A stretch of DNA of 55,988 nt from Salinivirgaceae bacterium (GTDB lineage Bacteria > Bacteroidota > Bacteroidia > Bacteroidales > SZUA-534), in assembly GCA_017557785.1 (NCBI GenBank), contig JAFYYA010000004.1:1-55988 (forward strand). The letters are read 5' to 3'. Below, in pieces: positions 15,076 to 22,862 of this stretch. Positions within the stretch are counted from its first letter, which is position 1. Every line of letters starts with the position of its first letter. The position numbers and the translations under genes were made by a program. A model generated the notes under the pieces. It saw nothing but the letters and a program-made list of their open reading frames with translations. It was not told the DNA's origin and searched no databases.

Positions 15076-18012
15076 CTAATTGATTGATTGTTTATTACAA
15101 AAATAGAAGAAATTACAATGCTCACAGTTTTTTTCGTTGTCGGTTTGCCTGAACGGCTGTGATGGGTCGAACAGTTGAGTCAGGATTGCGCCAAGACTGT
15201 CGCGCACCACATCAGCCACACGCATATAGTTACCTTCGCTGAAAGCGTCTTTTTTACTGCAGACCTTGAACGAATCGCCGCTACCTAACCGTGTGGTTTT
15301 GAACAGATATGGCGTCATCACATCGCAAGTGGGCATTTCGTGTTCAACCATCATGCAATAAATCAGCGTCTGCAGTATTCCCTTATAGTCGTCAATTTTG
15401 GCAGGATTAAACACTTCATCAATCGAAGGACAACTGACTTCATTTTTTCCTGTCTTATAATCGATTACCCTTACGCTTCCATTAGTGCGGTCGATGCGGT
15501 CGATGGTGCCGCCAATCTTGATGCTGAAATGCTCGCCATTCACTTCAATCGGGAACGGCATGACGCCTTCTTTTTCAAGACCAAGAAACTCTATCGGCGA
15601 CTGGTCGGCAGTGTCGGCATCGTAGTCGCGCTGAGCCTTCACGTATTTTTGTATTACGCTGTAAACCATTTTGTTGTTGCCGTTCAGTTCGTCGATGAGT
15701 TTGCGCTGGCCGCTTTTGATTTTCTCGCAAAGGGCGGCATTGTTTTTGAAAATCTCATCGACAAAGGCTTCTTCGATTTTCGATTCGATGAACTCATCTT
15801 TCAGTGCACGGATGTCATCGCCCGAAACCTTGACCTTCTTTTCCATGAAGTCGTTGTAAATCTTACACATGGCACCATGAAAAATGAGTCCGAACTGCCG
15901 GATATCGATGTTTTCGTCGGTTTCGCTGTCGGGTTCGAGCCCGAGCACCCGCCCGAAATAGAATTGCAACTGGCACTTCTGATAGGCCACAATGGCACTG
16001 GGCGACAGTTTTTTCACCTTATCGAACGGTCTGTCGTCGACCACATAATTGCGCAGCAACTGCATTGTGCGCTCATCTTTGGCTATTGTCAGCGGCTGGC
16101 TGCCGGCAAAGTTTACGTCGGAACTCAGCACGTTATGAATGGCTCGGTTGCCGTCGTAGAGCAACTGCATGATGTAACGGCTCGGCTCGCCGTTTTTTCC
16201 GTTGGTTTTTCCTACAAAATATGTAAGAGTCACGTTCTGAGCCCTTTGCAGCAAACGGTAGAAATAGTAGGCATACATCGACTCGCGGTCGTCGTGAGTT
16301 GGCATACCGAATGCGCGCCGCAGACTGAACGGCACAAATGTGGCCGATGTGGTATCGGCCGGCAGAACACCTTCGTTGACACTCAATATTATAAGGTTGC
16401 GAAAATCGACGTTTCGAGTTTCAAGAAAACCCATCAGTTGAAGTCCCTTGATGGGCTCACCGCTGAACGGCACACTCAACGACCCAACATATTTACGAAG
16501 CAGTTTGAAATATGTCGTCATATCCACTTCGAGTTGCTCGCTGACGAGTTCGGTGTCGAGTTGCTGAATCTGCAGTATAAGCCTGTAAACCAGTTCCTGC
16601 TGGATAACCCACTTGTTGCCTTCATCGTCGGGCAACTGAGCCCAGATGCTCATCAACTGCTTCAGACCGTTGAGCAGGTAGTTCGAAAAATCATGTGGAT
16701 TGTCGATGGCGACGAACAGCATTCTGGCGAACTCATCGATCTCAAAAGCACTCTCTGGGACTTGGAACAGCGCTTCAGTCTTGATGCTGGCCGTCAAATC
16801 GGCTGCGAACTGTTCGCTTGCCGACACCAGAAACGGATGCTGCAGTAGTGCCAGCACATTTTTATAATAGAAAGTGGTGCCGGACTCAACTGTGTGCTTG
16901 TTGGCCTGCAACTGCACCAGTTGCTCAATCCACTGCCCCGCCACCGAGTTTTTGAGTTTGTAGCCCATTGTCACGTTCATGTCGGAAACGTAGGGTGCCA
17001 CATGCTCAATAGCACTCATCAGCAGATTCTCATCGGCAAGCACGAGCGCAGTATCCGACAGTTCTTCGATAGGCGTCTGGGTCAACTGCTTGGCCACCAC
17101 CGACATCTGCCCGCTCACGGTGGGCGATGCATAGACGTTTATCTTACGGTTGGCGGTGTCGAACCTGTGGTTGGCGACAAAATCGTAGGGCTCGGCAAAC
17201 TCAACCACAAAACGTCGCAGGAAGAATCCGGCCATCTGGTATTTATCGTCGATGAACGACTGGTCGTAGTCCCAGAAAAACAATGCCTTGCCTTGCGCCT
17301 TGAGAACGCTGAACACTTTTTCTTCGCTCTTAGTGATAGCGTTGAAGCCGATGAAAAACACCTTTTTGAACGGCAGTTCGTAGTCGGCCGAGCCGATGGT
17401 TTCGGCAGCCTTGCGGTAAACCTGTCCTTCGTAGGCCAATCCTTTGTCGTTGAGCCGTTTGCAAAACATCTCGTACATTGGCAATAGTACTTGCCAGATG
17501 TCGAGAAACTTCTTTTTCAACTTCGACTTGCCATCGCCAATCACATTGAAGAAAAACTCTTCGACAGCATTGCGCTGCTCGTCGGTCAGATAATCAATGG
17601 CACTATCGAGTTTCTTGATTTCCTGAATGTTGCGCAGCAGCGATTTGGCGTCAACCAGATATTTGTCGATGTCGTTGAAATCGGCCAGAATGGTCTGAGC
17701 CCACGGGAAAAAGCGGTCGAATGTCTCGTCTTCCCTGTCGGGATCGACAGATTTTGCCGCTTCTTTGTGAACCTGATACAAAAGTGCAAGCTGCTCGATG
17801 AGTGTGGCCAACTTCTGACCGCTGATTTTGTGAATGAACTCATCGATGGTGAAAATCGAAGGCAGCCAAATCACCTTCTGATTGATATTCTTCAGTTCAT
17901 TGCAGAAATAGACTGACGAGCGCTGGTTCGGGAACACAACGCAGCAATCGCGGAACTCATCGGAATAGTGGTTCAGCAAATATTCGGCAACATCGTGAAG
18001 GAAGGTGGTCAT
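15076..18012 (-). CDS. AddB-like PD-(D/E)XK nuclease subunit with iron-sulfur cysteines
   Basis: A 978-residue protein resembling the AddB subunit of the AddAB helicase-nuclease, which processes double-strand breaks for RecA. The N-terminal part is a helicase-like domain without a clear Walker A lysine (CCVVFPNQRSSVYF). The C-terminal nuclease (about 680-978) shows IGGTIDRIDR...VRVIDYKTGK, the GxxDRID and DYKTG catalytic motifs. The [4Fe-4S] cysteines are one in KCQLQFYFGR and three in the last 20 residues (CEHCNFFYFC). The start is the ATG at 18012. An addA-type UvrD helicase would be expected beside it but is not within the window downstream or upstream; a CDF exporter is the divergent neighbour. 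Confidence 0.86.
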   Translation of the reverse strand: MTTFLHDVAEYLLNHYSDEFRDCCVVFPNQRSSVYFCNELKNINQKVIWLPSIFTIDEFIHKISGQKLATLIEQLALLYQVHKEAAKSVDPDREDETFDRFFPWAQTILADFNDIDKYLVDAKSLLRNIQEIKKLDSAIDYLTDEQRNAVEEFFFNVIGDGKSKLKKKFLDIWQVLLPMYEMFCKRLNDKGLAYEGQVYRKAAETIGSADYELPFKKVFFIGFNAITKSEEKVFSVLKAQGKALFFWDYDQSFIDDKYQMAGFFLRRFVVEFAEPYDFVANHRFDTANRKINVYASPTVSGQMSVVAKQLTQTPIEELSDTALVLADENLLMSAIEHVAPYVSDMNVTMGYKLKNSVAGQWIEQLVQLQANKHTVESGTTFYYKNVLALLQHPFLVSASEQFAADLTASIKTEALFQVPESAFEIDEFARMLFVAIDNPHDFSNYLLNGLKQLMSIWAQLPDDEGNKWVIQQELVYRLILQIQQLDTELVSEQLEVDMTTYFKLLRKYVGSLSVPFSGEPIKGLQLMGFLETRNVDFRNLIILSVNEGVLPADTTSATFVPFSLRRAFGMPTHDDRESMYAYYFYRLLQRAQNVTLTYFVGKTNGKNGEPSRYIMQLLYDGNRAIHNVLSSDVNFAGSQPLTIAKDERTMQLLRNYVVDDRPFDKVKKLSPSAIVAYQKCQLQFYFGRVLGLEPDSETDENIDIRQFGLIFHGAMCKIYNDFMEKKVKVSGDDIRALKDEFIESKIEEAFVDEIFKNNAALCEKIKSGQRKLIDELNGNNKMVYSVIQKYVKAQRDYDADTADQSPIEFLGLEKEGVMPFPIEVNGEHFSIKIGGTIDRIDRTNGSVRVIDYKTGKNEVSCPSIDEVFNPAKIDDYKGILQTLIYCMMVEHEMPTCDVMTPYLFKTTRLGSGDSFKVCSKKDAFSEGNYMRVADVVRDSLGAILTQLFDPSQPFRQTDNEKNCEHCNFFYFCNKQSIN

Positions 18013-18181
18013 ATCTTAAAAATTTTAATTCGAACTCTTTATGGCCAATACCCGAACCGGACTACTGACACAATGCAAATGTAAATCGCTTTTTACAAAA
18101 AAAACGGTCGGCAACAGCCAAATATAAAAGAAAATACCATGCATCCCGAAACTTTGCAACCAAGTTGCACTCACCCCACCA

Positions 18182-18189
18182 TATTTTTG
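18182..18189 (+). promoter_or_regulatory. -7 box TATTTTTG before the CDF exporter
   Basis: A perfect TAnnTTTG match 30 bases before the ATG at 18220. A short inverted repeat GCAAC-CAA-GTTGC lies just upstream (18156-18168) and could be an operator, though this is speculative. Confidence 0.5.
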
Positions 18190-18219
18190 TTTCCGAAAGA
18201 ATTTTAAAAACATACAATC

Positions 18220-19290
18220 ATGGAAACAGAAAACTTTGATCAGATGCAGCATTCTCACGATGAGCATGAGCATCACCACCATCACGACGGTGAGCATCAT
18301 CACCACCATCACCACGATGGCGAACACCATCATCACCACGACGATGAGCATGAGCACGAGCATCACCACCATCATCACGACGGCGAACATCATCATCACC
18401 ACCATCATCACAGCCACGGGCACGAAATCAAGTCGCTCAATTCGGCGTTTATTGTGGGCATAATGCTGAACGTGCTATTTGTGGTGGCCGAAGCCGTTGC
18501 GGGCTGGGTGAGCAACTCGATGGGCCTGCTGGCCGACGCGGGCCACAACCTGAGCGACGTGGCAAGTCTGCTGCTGGCGCTTATTGCCTTCCGGATGGCG
18601 CGGCGCAAGGCATCGTCGCACTACACCTACGGCTACAAGAAAAGCACTGTTCTGGTGTCGCTGCTCAATGCGCTGATACTGATTGTGGCGGTGGTGTTCA
18701 TTGTGTATGAGAGTGTTGAGAAACTGCTCAACCCCGAACCTGTGGGCGGCAAGGTGATAATCATCACGGCAGCCATCGGTGTGGTTATCAATGGCTTGAC
18801 TGCTTATCTGTTCATCGATAAGAAAGACAGCGACCTGAACGTGAAGGGCGCCTATCTGCATATGGCTGCCGACGCGCTGGTATCGGTTGGCGTGGTCATC
18901 TCGGGCGTGGTGATTTACTTCACCGGCTGGTACTTTATCGATGCCATCATCGGCTTGACCGTAGCCGTAATCATCATTATCTCGACCTGGGATTTGCTGA
19001 AAGACAGTCTGCGCCTGGCTTTGGACGGTGTTCCGTCGTCAATCGACACCGATGTGCTGATGCACGAAATCGGCGAAGTTGAAGGCGTTGAAGAAATCCA
19101 CCACCTGCACGTGTGGGCTATCAGCACCACTGAAAACGCCGCCACGGCTCACGTTGTGGTGGCCAATATGGCCGAGATGCAGAACATCAAAACCGAAATC
19201 AAACACACAATGGCTGGCTTCGGCATCGGCCACGCCACGCTCGAGTTTGAAGAATCGGGCTACGAGTGCGGTGAGCATGACCATTGCTGA
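18220..19290 (+). CDS. Cation diffusion facilitator (Zn2+/Co2+ efflux) with His-rich N-terminus
   Basis: A 356-residue inner-membrane exporter that swaps Zn2+, Co2+ or Cd2+ for protons. Residues 1-70 form an extraordinary metal-binding tail with 38 histidines in five blocks separated by DGE/DDE. Six transmembrane helices follow (about 75-275), with the metal-site motifs LLADAGHNLSDV and MAADALVSVGVV. The C-terminal cytoplasmic domain has HHLHVWAIS. It matches the CzcD/ZitB branch. The first ATG is used. It is preceded by a promoter box and followed by a palindrome and terminator. Zinc is the most likely substrate, judged from the CDF subtype, but selectivity cannot be proven from sequence. 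Confidence 0.94.
   Translation: METENFDQMQHSHDEHEHHHHHDGEHHHHHHHDGEHHHHHDDEHEHEHHHHHHDGEHHHHHHHHSHGHEIKSLNSAFIVGIMLNVLFVVAEAVAGWVSNSMGLLADAGHNLSDVASLLLALIAFRMARRKASSHYTYGYKKSTVLVSLLNALILIVAVVFIVYESVEKLLNPEPVGGKVIIITAAIGVVINGLTAYLFIDKKDSDLNVKGAYLHMAADALVSVGVVISGVVIYFTGWYFIDAIIGLTVAVIIIISTWDLLKDSLRLALDGVPSSIDTDVLMHEIGEVEGVEEIHHLHVWAISTTENAATAHVVVANMAEMQNIKTEIKHTMAGFGIGHATLEFEESGYECGEHDHC
18250..18425 (+). repeat. CAT/CAC histidine-codon repeat tract
   Basis: Near-uninterrupted CAT/CAC codons in five blocks, separated by GAC/GAT-GGC-GAG-type codons, encode the His-rich tail of the CDF protein. Blocks could expand or shrink by slippage or unequal recombination. Confidence 0.85.
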
Positions 19291-19307
19291 ATCGGGCCTG
19301 TACACAA

Positions 19308-19333
19308 TAGAGACGTGACGCACCGCGTCTCTA
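19308..19333. repeat. Short palindrome TAGAGACG...CGTCTCTA
   Basis: 8-bp arms with a 10-base loop, flanked by ACAA. It resembles the element at 32086-32113 and a widespread GTAGAGACGC / GCGTCTCTAC palindrome that I recall from other bacteria. Confidence 0.6.
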
Positions 19334-19345
19334 CAATACCACAAA

Positions 19346-19385
19346 AAAAGCCTGCACCCTAACAATGGATGCAGGTCTTTGTGTT
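19346..19385. terminator. Terminator between CDF exporter and repeat lipoprotein
   Basis: A CCTGCA / TGCAGG stem with an A-run upstream and a T-rich run downstream, located between convergent genes. Confidence 0.7.
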
Positions 19386-19401
19386 TTAAGAAATTGCCCG
19401 A

Positions 19402-20760
19402 TTATTTACGACGGACGGGGCGAACCGATTGTCCATAGTAGCGGCTGCTGCCGCTCAACGGATACACACTACTGTTGTCGAAGTAGCAGCAATGTGCGCC
19501 GGTCGGGTAGTTCTCGTCGAGCGAAGCCGACCAGTAGATGCCTTGCAAACTAACGTAGATGTGTCTCGTACTGCTGTAGAAACCGGAAGCCGGAAGGAAA
19601 ATGTGTGCGTCGGACAATGAATAAGACGCTGACGGTGTATCGCCGCTATAAACTACTGTTCCCTTATCGACTTCGGCTTTGGCTTTATAAACTATATAAC
19701 CACTTGCGTTATACTGATTATTGTAATTTTCCGTCCAAACCCAATAACATTGGCTGCCCAATTCATTCCATTCCGTATAGGTTGGGATTGTCCAACCTGT
19801 GCCCAATATTGCTGTGGCTGCGTCATCAGCCGATTCAAGAGTGGTAAGGTTGTCGGTGAAACCATTGTTGCCATATTCTGCATCATAACAATATTTTGTA
19901 AAAGTTTCTTTTGAGCCTTTGCAATACTCATATGTCTCCCAACTGTAAGCATCTTTTGTTTCGGTCTCACCCCACGCATAATAATCACCATAGTACCACG
20001 GGACTGTGACGCCCAAATTACAAGTTGCCCAAAGTGTGCCGCTTTCAAGGCCTAAATCCACTGTGGGTGTAAAAAAATACGCTGTCAAATTAATATCTTC
20101 TTTGCCAATGGTTATGGTTCGTGGATTGTCGGTATATCCATCGCTCCAACCTGCAAAATAGTAATCTGCATTAGGTTTGACGGTAACGGTTACACTGCTG
20201 CCAGGTGCATAACGGCCATTAACATCGGTTTCAATAGTGCCGTTATCGCTTGCGGAAATGATAAGAAGTGGCATTTGCGCAAATTGAGCCGTAATGGTTA
20301 TTTCTTTATCTATGGTTATGGTTCTCGGATTTTCGGTGTTGCCATCGCTCCAACTTGCAAAGTAGTAATCTGCATCAGGTTTGGCAGTAACGGTTACACT
20401 GCTACCGGGGGCATAGCGGCCATTAACATCGGTTTCGATTGAGCCGTTTTCGCTTGCAGATATGGTAAGAAGCAACATCTGCGCAAATTGAGCCGTTAAG
20501 GTTAAATCTTCATTTCTTATAGTTATGGTTCGCGGGTTTTCGATGATGCCATCGTTCCATTTGCTAAAATAATAGCCATCGGCAGGGACTGCCGTAAACA
20601 CAACGGTTTCACCTTCTTTGTATTCGCCATTCTGTCCTTCAACGGTTCCGCCTTCGGTGGCAGCAACTTGAACCATATATGTCGGTTCATCTTTTTTGCA
20701 CCCTGCAAACACCAACGAAATCAATGCAACACCAAATGTTGCCCATAAAAGTTTTCTCAT
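19402..20760 (-). CDS. Surface lipoprotein with three InlB-type B-repeats and a Fibrobacter-major-paralogous-like C-terminal domain
   Basis: A 452-residue exported lipoprotein; the signal peptide ends in a lipobox with Cys21 (SLVFAGC). Three tandem B-repeat domains of about 68 residues follow (28-92, 96-161, 165-229). Each has the GRYAPGSSVTV... DYYFA-WSDG... NPRTITI pattern of the Listeria/Bacteroides repeat. The C-terminal domain (about 233-452: VDLGLESGTLWATCNLG, YYAWGET, IYWSAS, SVRPVRR) matches the Fib_succ_major type domain. The second and third repeats are much alike at DNA level. The TTG at 20766 is discarded in favour of the ATG at 20760. A paralogue with two repeats lies at 50567. 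An adhesive or surface-display role is inferred; no enzyme motif is seen. Confidence 0.85.
   Translation of the reverse strand: MRKLLWATFGVALISLVFAGCKKDEPTYMVQVAATEGGTVEGQNGEYKEGETVVFTAVPADGYYFSKWNDGIIENPRTITIRNEDLTLTAQFAQMLLLTISASENGSIETDVNGRYAPGSSVTVTAKPDADYYFASWSDGNTENPRTITIDKEITITAQFAQMPLLIISASDNGTIETDVNGRYAPGSSVTVTVKPNADYYFAGWSDGYTDNPRTITIGKEDINLTAYFFTPTVDLGLESGTLWATCNLGVTVPWYYGDYYAWGETETKDAYSWETYEYCKGSKETFTKYCYDAEYGNNGFTDNLTTLESADDAATAILGTGWTIPTYTEWNELGSQCYWVWTENYNNQYNASGYIVYKAKAEVDKGTVVYSGDTPSASYSLSDAHIFLPASGFYSSTRHIYVSLQGIYWSASLDENYPTGAHCCYFDNSSVYPLSGSSRYYGQSVRPVRRK
20072..20475 (-). repeat. Two near-identical ~204-bp tandem repeats within the lipoprotein gene
   Basis: Repeat units 2 and 3 of the B-repeat array (about 20272-20475 and 20072-20271) share long stretches such as the segments encoding IETDVNGRYAPGSSVTVT. 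This suggests recent duplication or gene conversion. Confidence 0.65.
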
Positions 20761-21213
20761 AATCAAAATTAAAATCTGTGTTAATTTTTATTTGAAGACA
20801 AAACTAATGTTTTTAATGAGAAACAAACAGTCTGAAAGACTGAATCTGCATAACCGGCCGCAAGCGAAGCGCAGCCGCCGGACACTGCGTACAACTATCA
20901 ACACTCTGAAAGAGTGAACATTGCTAAGGTTCAGTCCTTCAGACTGACATTCCAGTATCGGCAATACCGTAGGTTACGCTCTGCTCACCTACGGTTATGA
21001 AAATATTGTCTTTCAGACAATTATTTATCACCAACATATCAAAGGGCATCAATTGTTTGCCTTAACAGTCATCGCATAACACCACCACACTTCAAATTTT
21101 TGCTATTCAGCAATATGCCTTTTTGCCGAAAAAAATCCGCGCCGACGGCTAACAGAACCAACCAAATTCCGTATCATTGCAAAATTTTTTTTATTCCGAA
21201 AAACGCAACAAAA
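20761..21213. other. 453-bp intergenic region filled with palindromes
   Basis: There is no credible gene here. Bases 20828-21021 hold a chain of short inverted repeats (listed separately). The last 190 bases before guaB are AT-rich spacer with no clear two-box promoter; a reading frame extends upstream from guaB to 21100, but its codons do not resemble any IMPDH N-terminus. Confidence 0.7.
20828..21021. repeat. Composite array of short palindromes (REP/MITE-like)
   Basis: Hairpins in order: CAGTCT-GAA-AGACTG (20828-20842); a CCGG...CCGG GC-rich element (about 20854-20881); CACTCT-GAA-AGAGTG (20902-20916); TCAGTC-CTTCA-GACTGA (20931-20947); ACCGTAGGT...ACCTACGGT with a 12-base loop (20966-20995); ATTGTCT-TTC-AGACAAT (21005-21021). 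Several share the core TCTGAAAGA or its complement. Confidence 0.7.
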
Positions 21214-22707
21214 ATGGCAAAGATTTTCAACGACGTATCAAGAACATTTGGCGAGTTTCTGCTGATTCCGGGACTCACAACCAAACAGTGCATTCCCACA
21301 AACGTGTCGCTCCGCACGCCGCTTGTGAAATTCAAGAAGGGCGAAGAGTCGGCCATCAACCTGAACATTCCGTTTGTGTCGGCCATTATGCAGTCGGTTT
21401 CCGACTCGGGCCTGGCAATCGAGCTCGCTCGCAACGGCGGCCTGTCGTTCATATTTGGCTCGCAGCCTATTGAGTCACAGGCTGATATGGTTCGCCGCGT
21501 CAAGAAATTCAAAGCCGGTTTCGTTACCAGTGACTCGAACGTGAAACCAGACAACACTCTCTACGACGTGCTCGACCTGATTCAGCGCACCGGCCACTCA
21601 ACCATCGGCGTGACCGACGACGGAACACCTAATGGCCGCCTGCTGGGTATGATTACCAGCCGCGACTACCGCACTGATAAGGACGACCTGAACGACAAGG
21701 TGGCGCAGCATATGACTCCGTTCGACAAACTGACCGTCGGCAAACTGGGCATCTCGTTGAGCGACGCCAACCAACTCATCTGGGACAACAAGCTCAACAC
21801 GCTGCCTATCATCGATGAAAATCAGAAACTTATGTACTTCGTCTTCCGCAAGGACCACGACAGCCACCACGAGAATCCGAACGAACTGTCGGACTCGAAC
21901 AAGAAACTGCTTGTGGGCGCCGGCATCAACACTCGCGACTATGAGCAGCGCGTTCCGGCACTGGTTGAGGCGGGTGCCGATGTGCTCTGCATCGACTCGT
22001 CGGACGGATACTCGGAATGGCAACTTGAGACGCTGAAGTGGATTAAGGCAAAATACGGCGACAAGGTTAAGGTTGGCGCCGGCAATATTGTTGATAAAGA
22101 AGGTTTTGACTACCTGGTTGCCGCAGGCGCCGATTTCATTAAGATTGGTATTGGCGGCGGTTCAATCTGCATCACTCGCGAGCAGAAGGGCATCGGCCGC
22201 GGTCAGGCCACTGCAGTGATGGATGTGGCAGCCGCTCGCGACGATTACTTCAAGAAAACTGGTATCTATATTCCAATCTGCTCCGATGGCGGCATTGTGC
22301 AAGACTACCATATGGTGCTGGCTCTGGCAATGGGCGCCGACTTCCTGATGATGGGCCGCTACTTTGCCCGCTTCGACGAGTCGCCGACCAAGAAACTCAC
22401 TATCGGCAACCGCATTGTGAAGGAATACTGGGGCGAGGGTTCGAACCGCGCAAAGAACTGGCAGCGCTACGATATGGGCGGTGCCGCTGCTCTGAAGTTC
22501 GAGGAAGGCGTTGACAGTTACGTGCCTTACGCCGGTAAGATGAAGGACAACCTGGCACAGACTTTGGGCAAAATCCGCGCTACAATGTGCAGTTGTGGTT
22601 CACTGTCAATCAAAGAGTTGCAGCAGAATGCAAAAATCACCGTCGTTTCGTCGACATCAATCATCGAGGGCGGCGCACACGATGTGATTCTGAAGGATCA
22701 GAATTGA
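21214..22707 (+). CDS. guaB: IMP dehydrogenase, Tritrichomonas foetus-like type
   Basis: Oxidises IMP to XMP with NAD+, the committed step of guanine nucleotide synthesis. The 497-residue protein has a TIM barrel interrupted by a CBS-pair region (about 105-220). The catalytic loop [15 protein letters not shown] places the nucleophile at Cys319. The flap carries Arg418-Tyr419 (NWQRYD), and Lys310 and Glu431 are also present. These numbers and much of the surrounding sequence match the T. foetus enzyme as I remember it, rather than the usual bacterial GuaB. The ATG at 21214 ([12 protein letters not shown]) is preferred to a TTG at 21100 because the family starts there. A terminator follows. The enzyme call is secure; the subtype rests on memory. 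Confidence 0.93.
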   Translation: MAKIFNDVSRTFGEFLLIPGLTTKQCIPTNVSLRTPLVKFKKGEESAINLNIPFVSAIMQSVSDSGLAIELARNGGLSFIFGSQPIESQADMVRRVKKFKAGFVTSDSNVKPDNTLYDVLDLIQRTGHSTIGVTDDGTPNGRLLGMITSRDYRTDKDDLNDKVAQHMTPFDKLTVGKLGISLSDANQLIWDNKLNTLPIIDENQKLMYFVFRKDHDSHHENPNELSDSNKKLLVGAGINTRDYEQRVPALVEAGADVLCIDSSDGYSEWQLETLKWIKAKYGDKVKVGAGNIVDKEGFDYLVAAGADFIKIGIGGGSICITREQKGIGRGQATAVMDVAAARDDYFKKTGIYIPICSDGGIVQDYHMVLALAMGADFLMMGRYFARFDESPTKKLTIGNRIVKEYWGEGSNRAKNWQRYDMGGAAALKFEEGVDSYVPYAGKMKDNLAQTLGKIRATMCSCGSLSIKELQQNAKITVVSSTSIIEGGAHDVILKDQN

Positions 22708-22729
22708 TTTAAGTTGTTAATTGATAGGT

Positions 22730-22765
22730 AAAAGGTCGTCGTAAGGCGGCCTTTTGCTGTTTTTA
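22730..22765 (+). terminator. Rho-independent terminator of guaB
   Basis: An 11-bp stem (AAAAGGTCGTC with GGCGGCCTTTT, two G-T pairs), loop GTAA, then a T-rich tail. It is built like the terminator after rlmD. Confidence 0.85.
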
Positions 22766-22845
22766 CTGGTGATATGGGCGCAGAATTCCCCAAAAAGTAC
22801 CAGATAAAGCCGTTTTTGTCCTAATCGCGAAAGCCTGCCGGAATC

Positions 22846-22853
22846 TACTTTTG
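22846..22853 (+). promoter_or_regulatory. -7 box TACTTTTG before the TonB receptor
   Basis: A TAnnTTTG match immediately upstream of the gene. It would give a very short leader, and the nearest TTTG (22815-22818) is too far for an ideal -33 box. Confidence 0.4.
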
Positions 22854-22862
22854 CGGTGGATT

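Noticed and set aside
15340-16848. 502-codon open frame antisense to the AddB-like gene
   Set aside because: Shadow frame with no domain features, while the minus-strand gene has clear nuclease motifs.
18250-18425. Repeated CAT/CAC blocks as a possible CRISPR-like array
   Set aside because: They are in-frame histidine codons of the CDF protein, without regular spacers.
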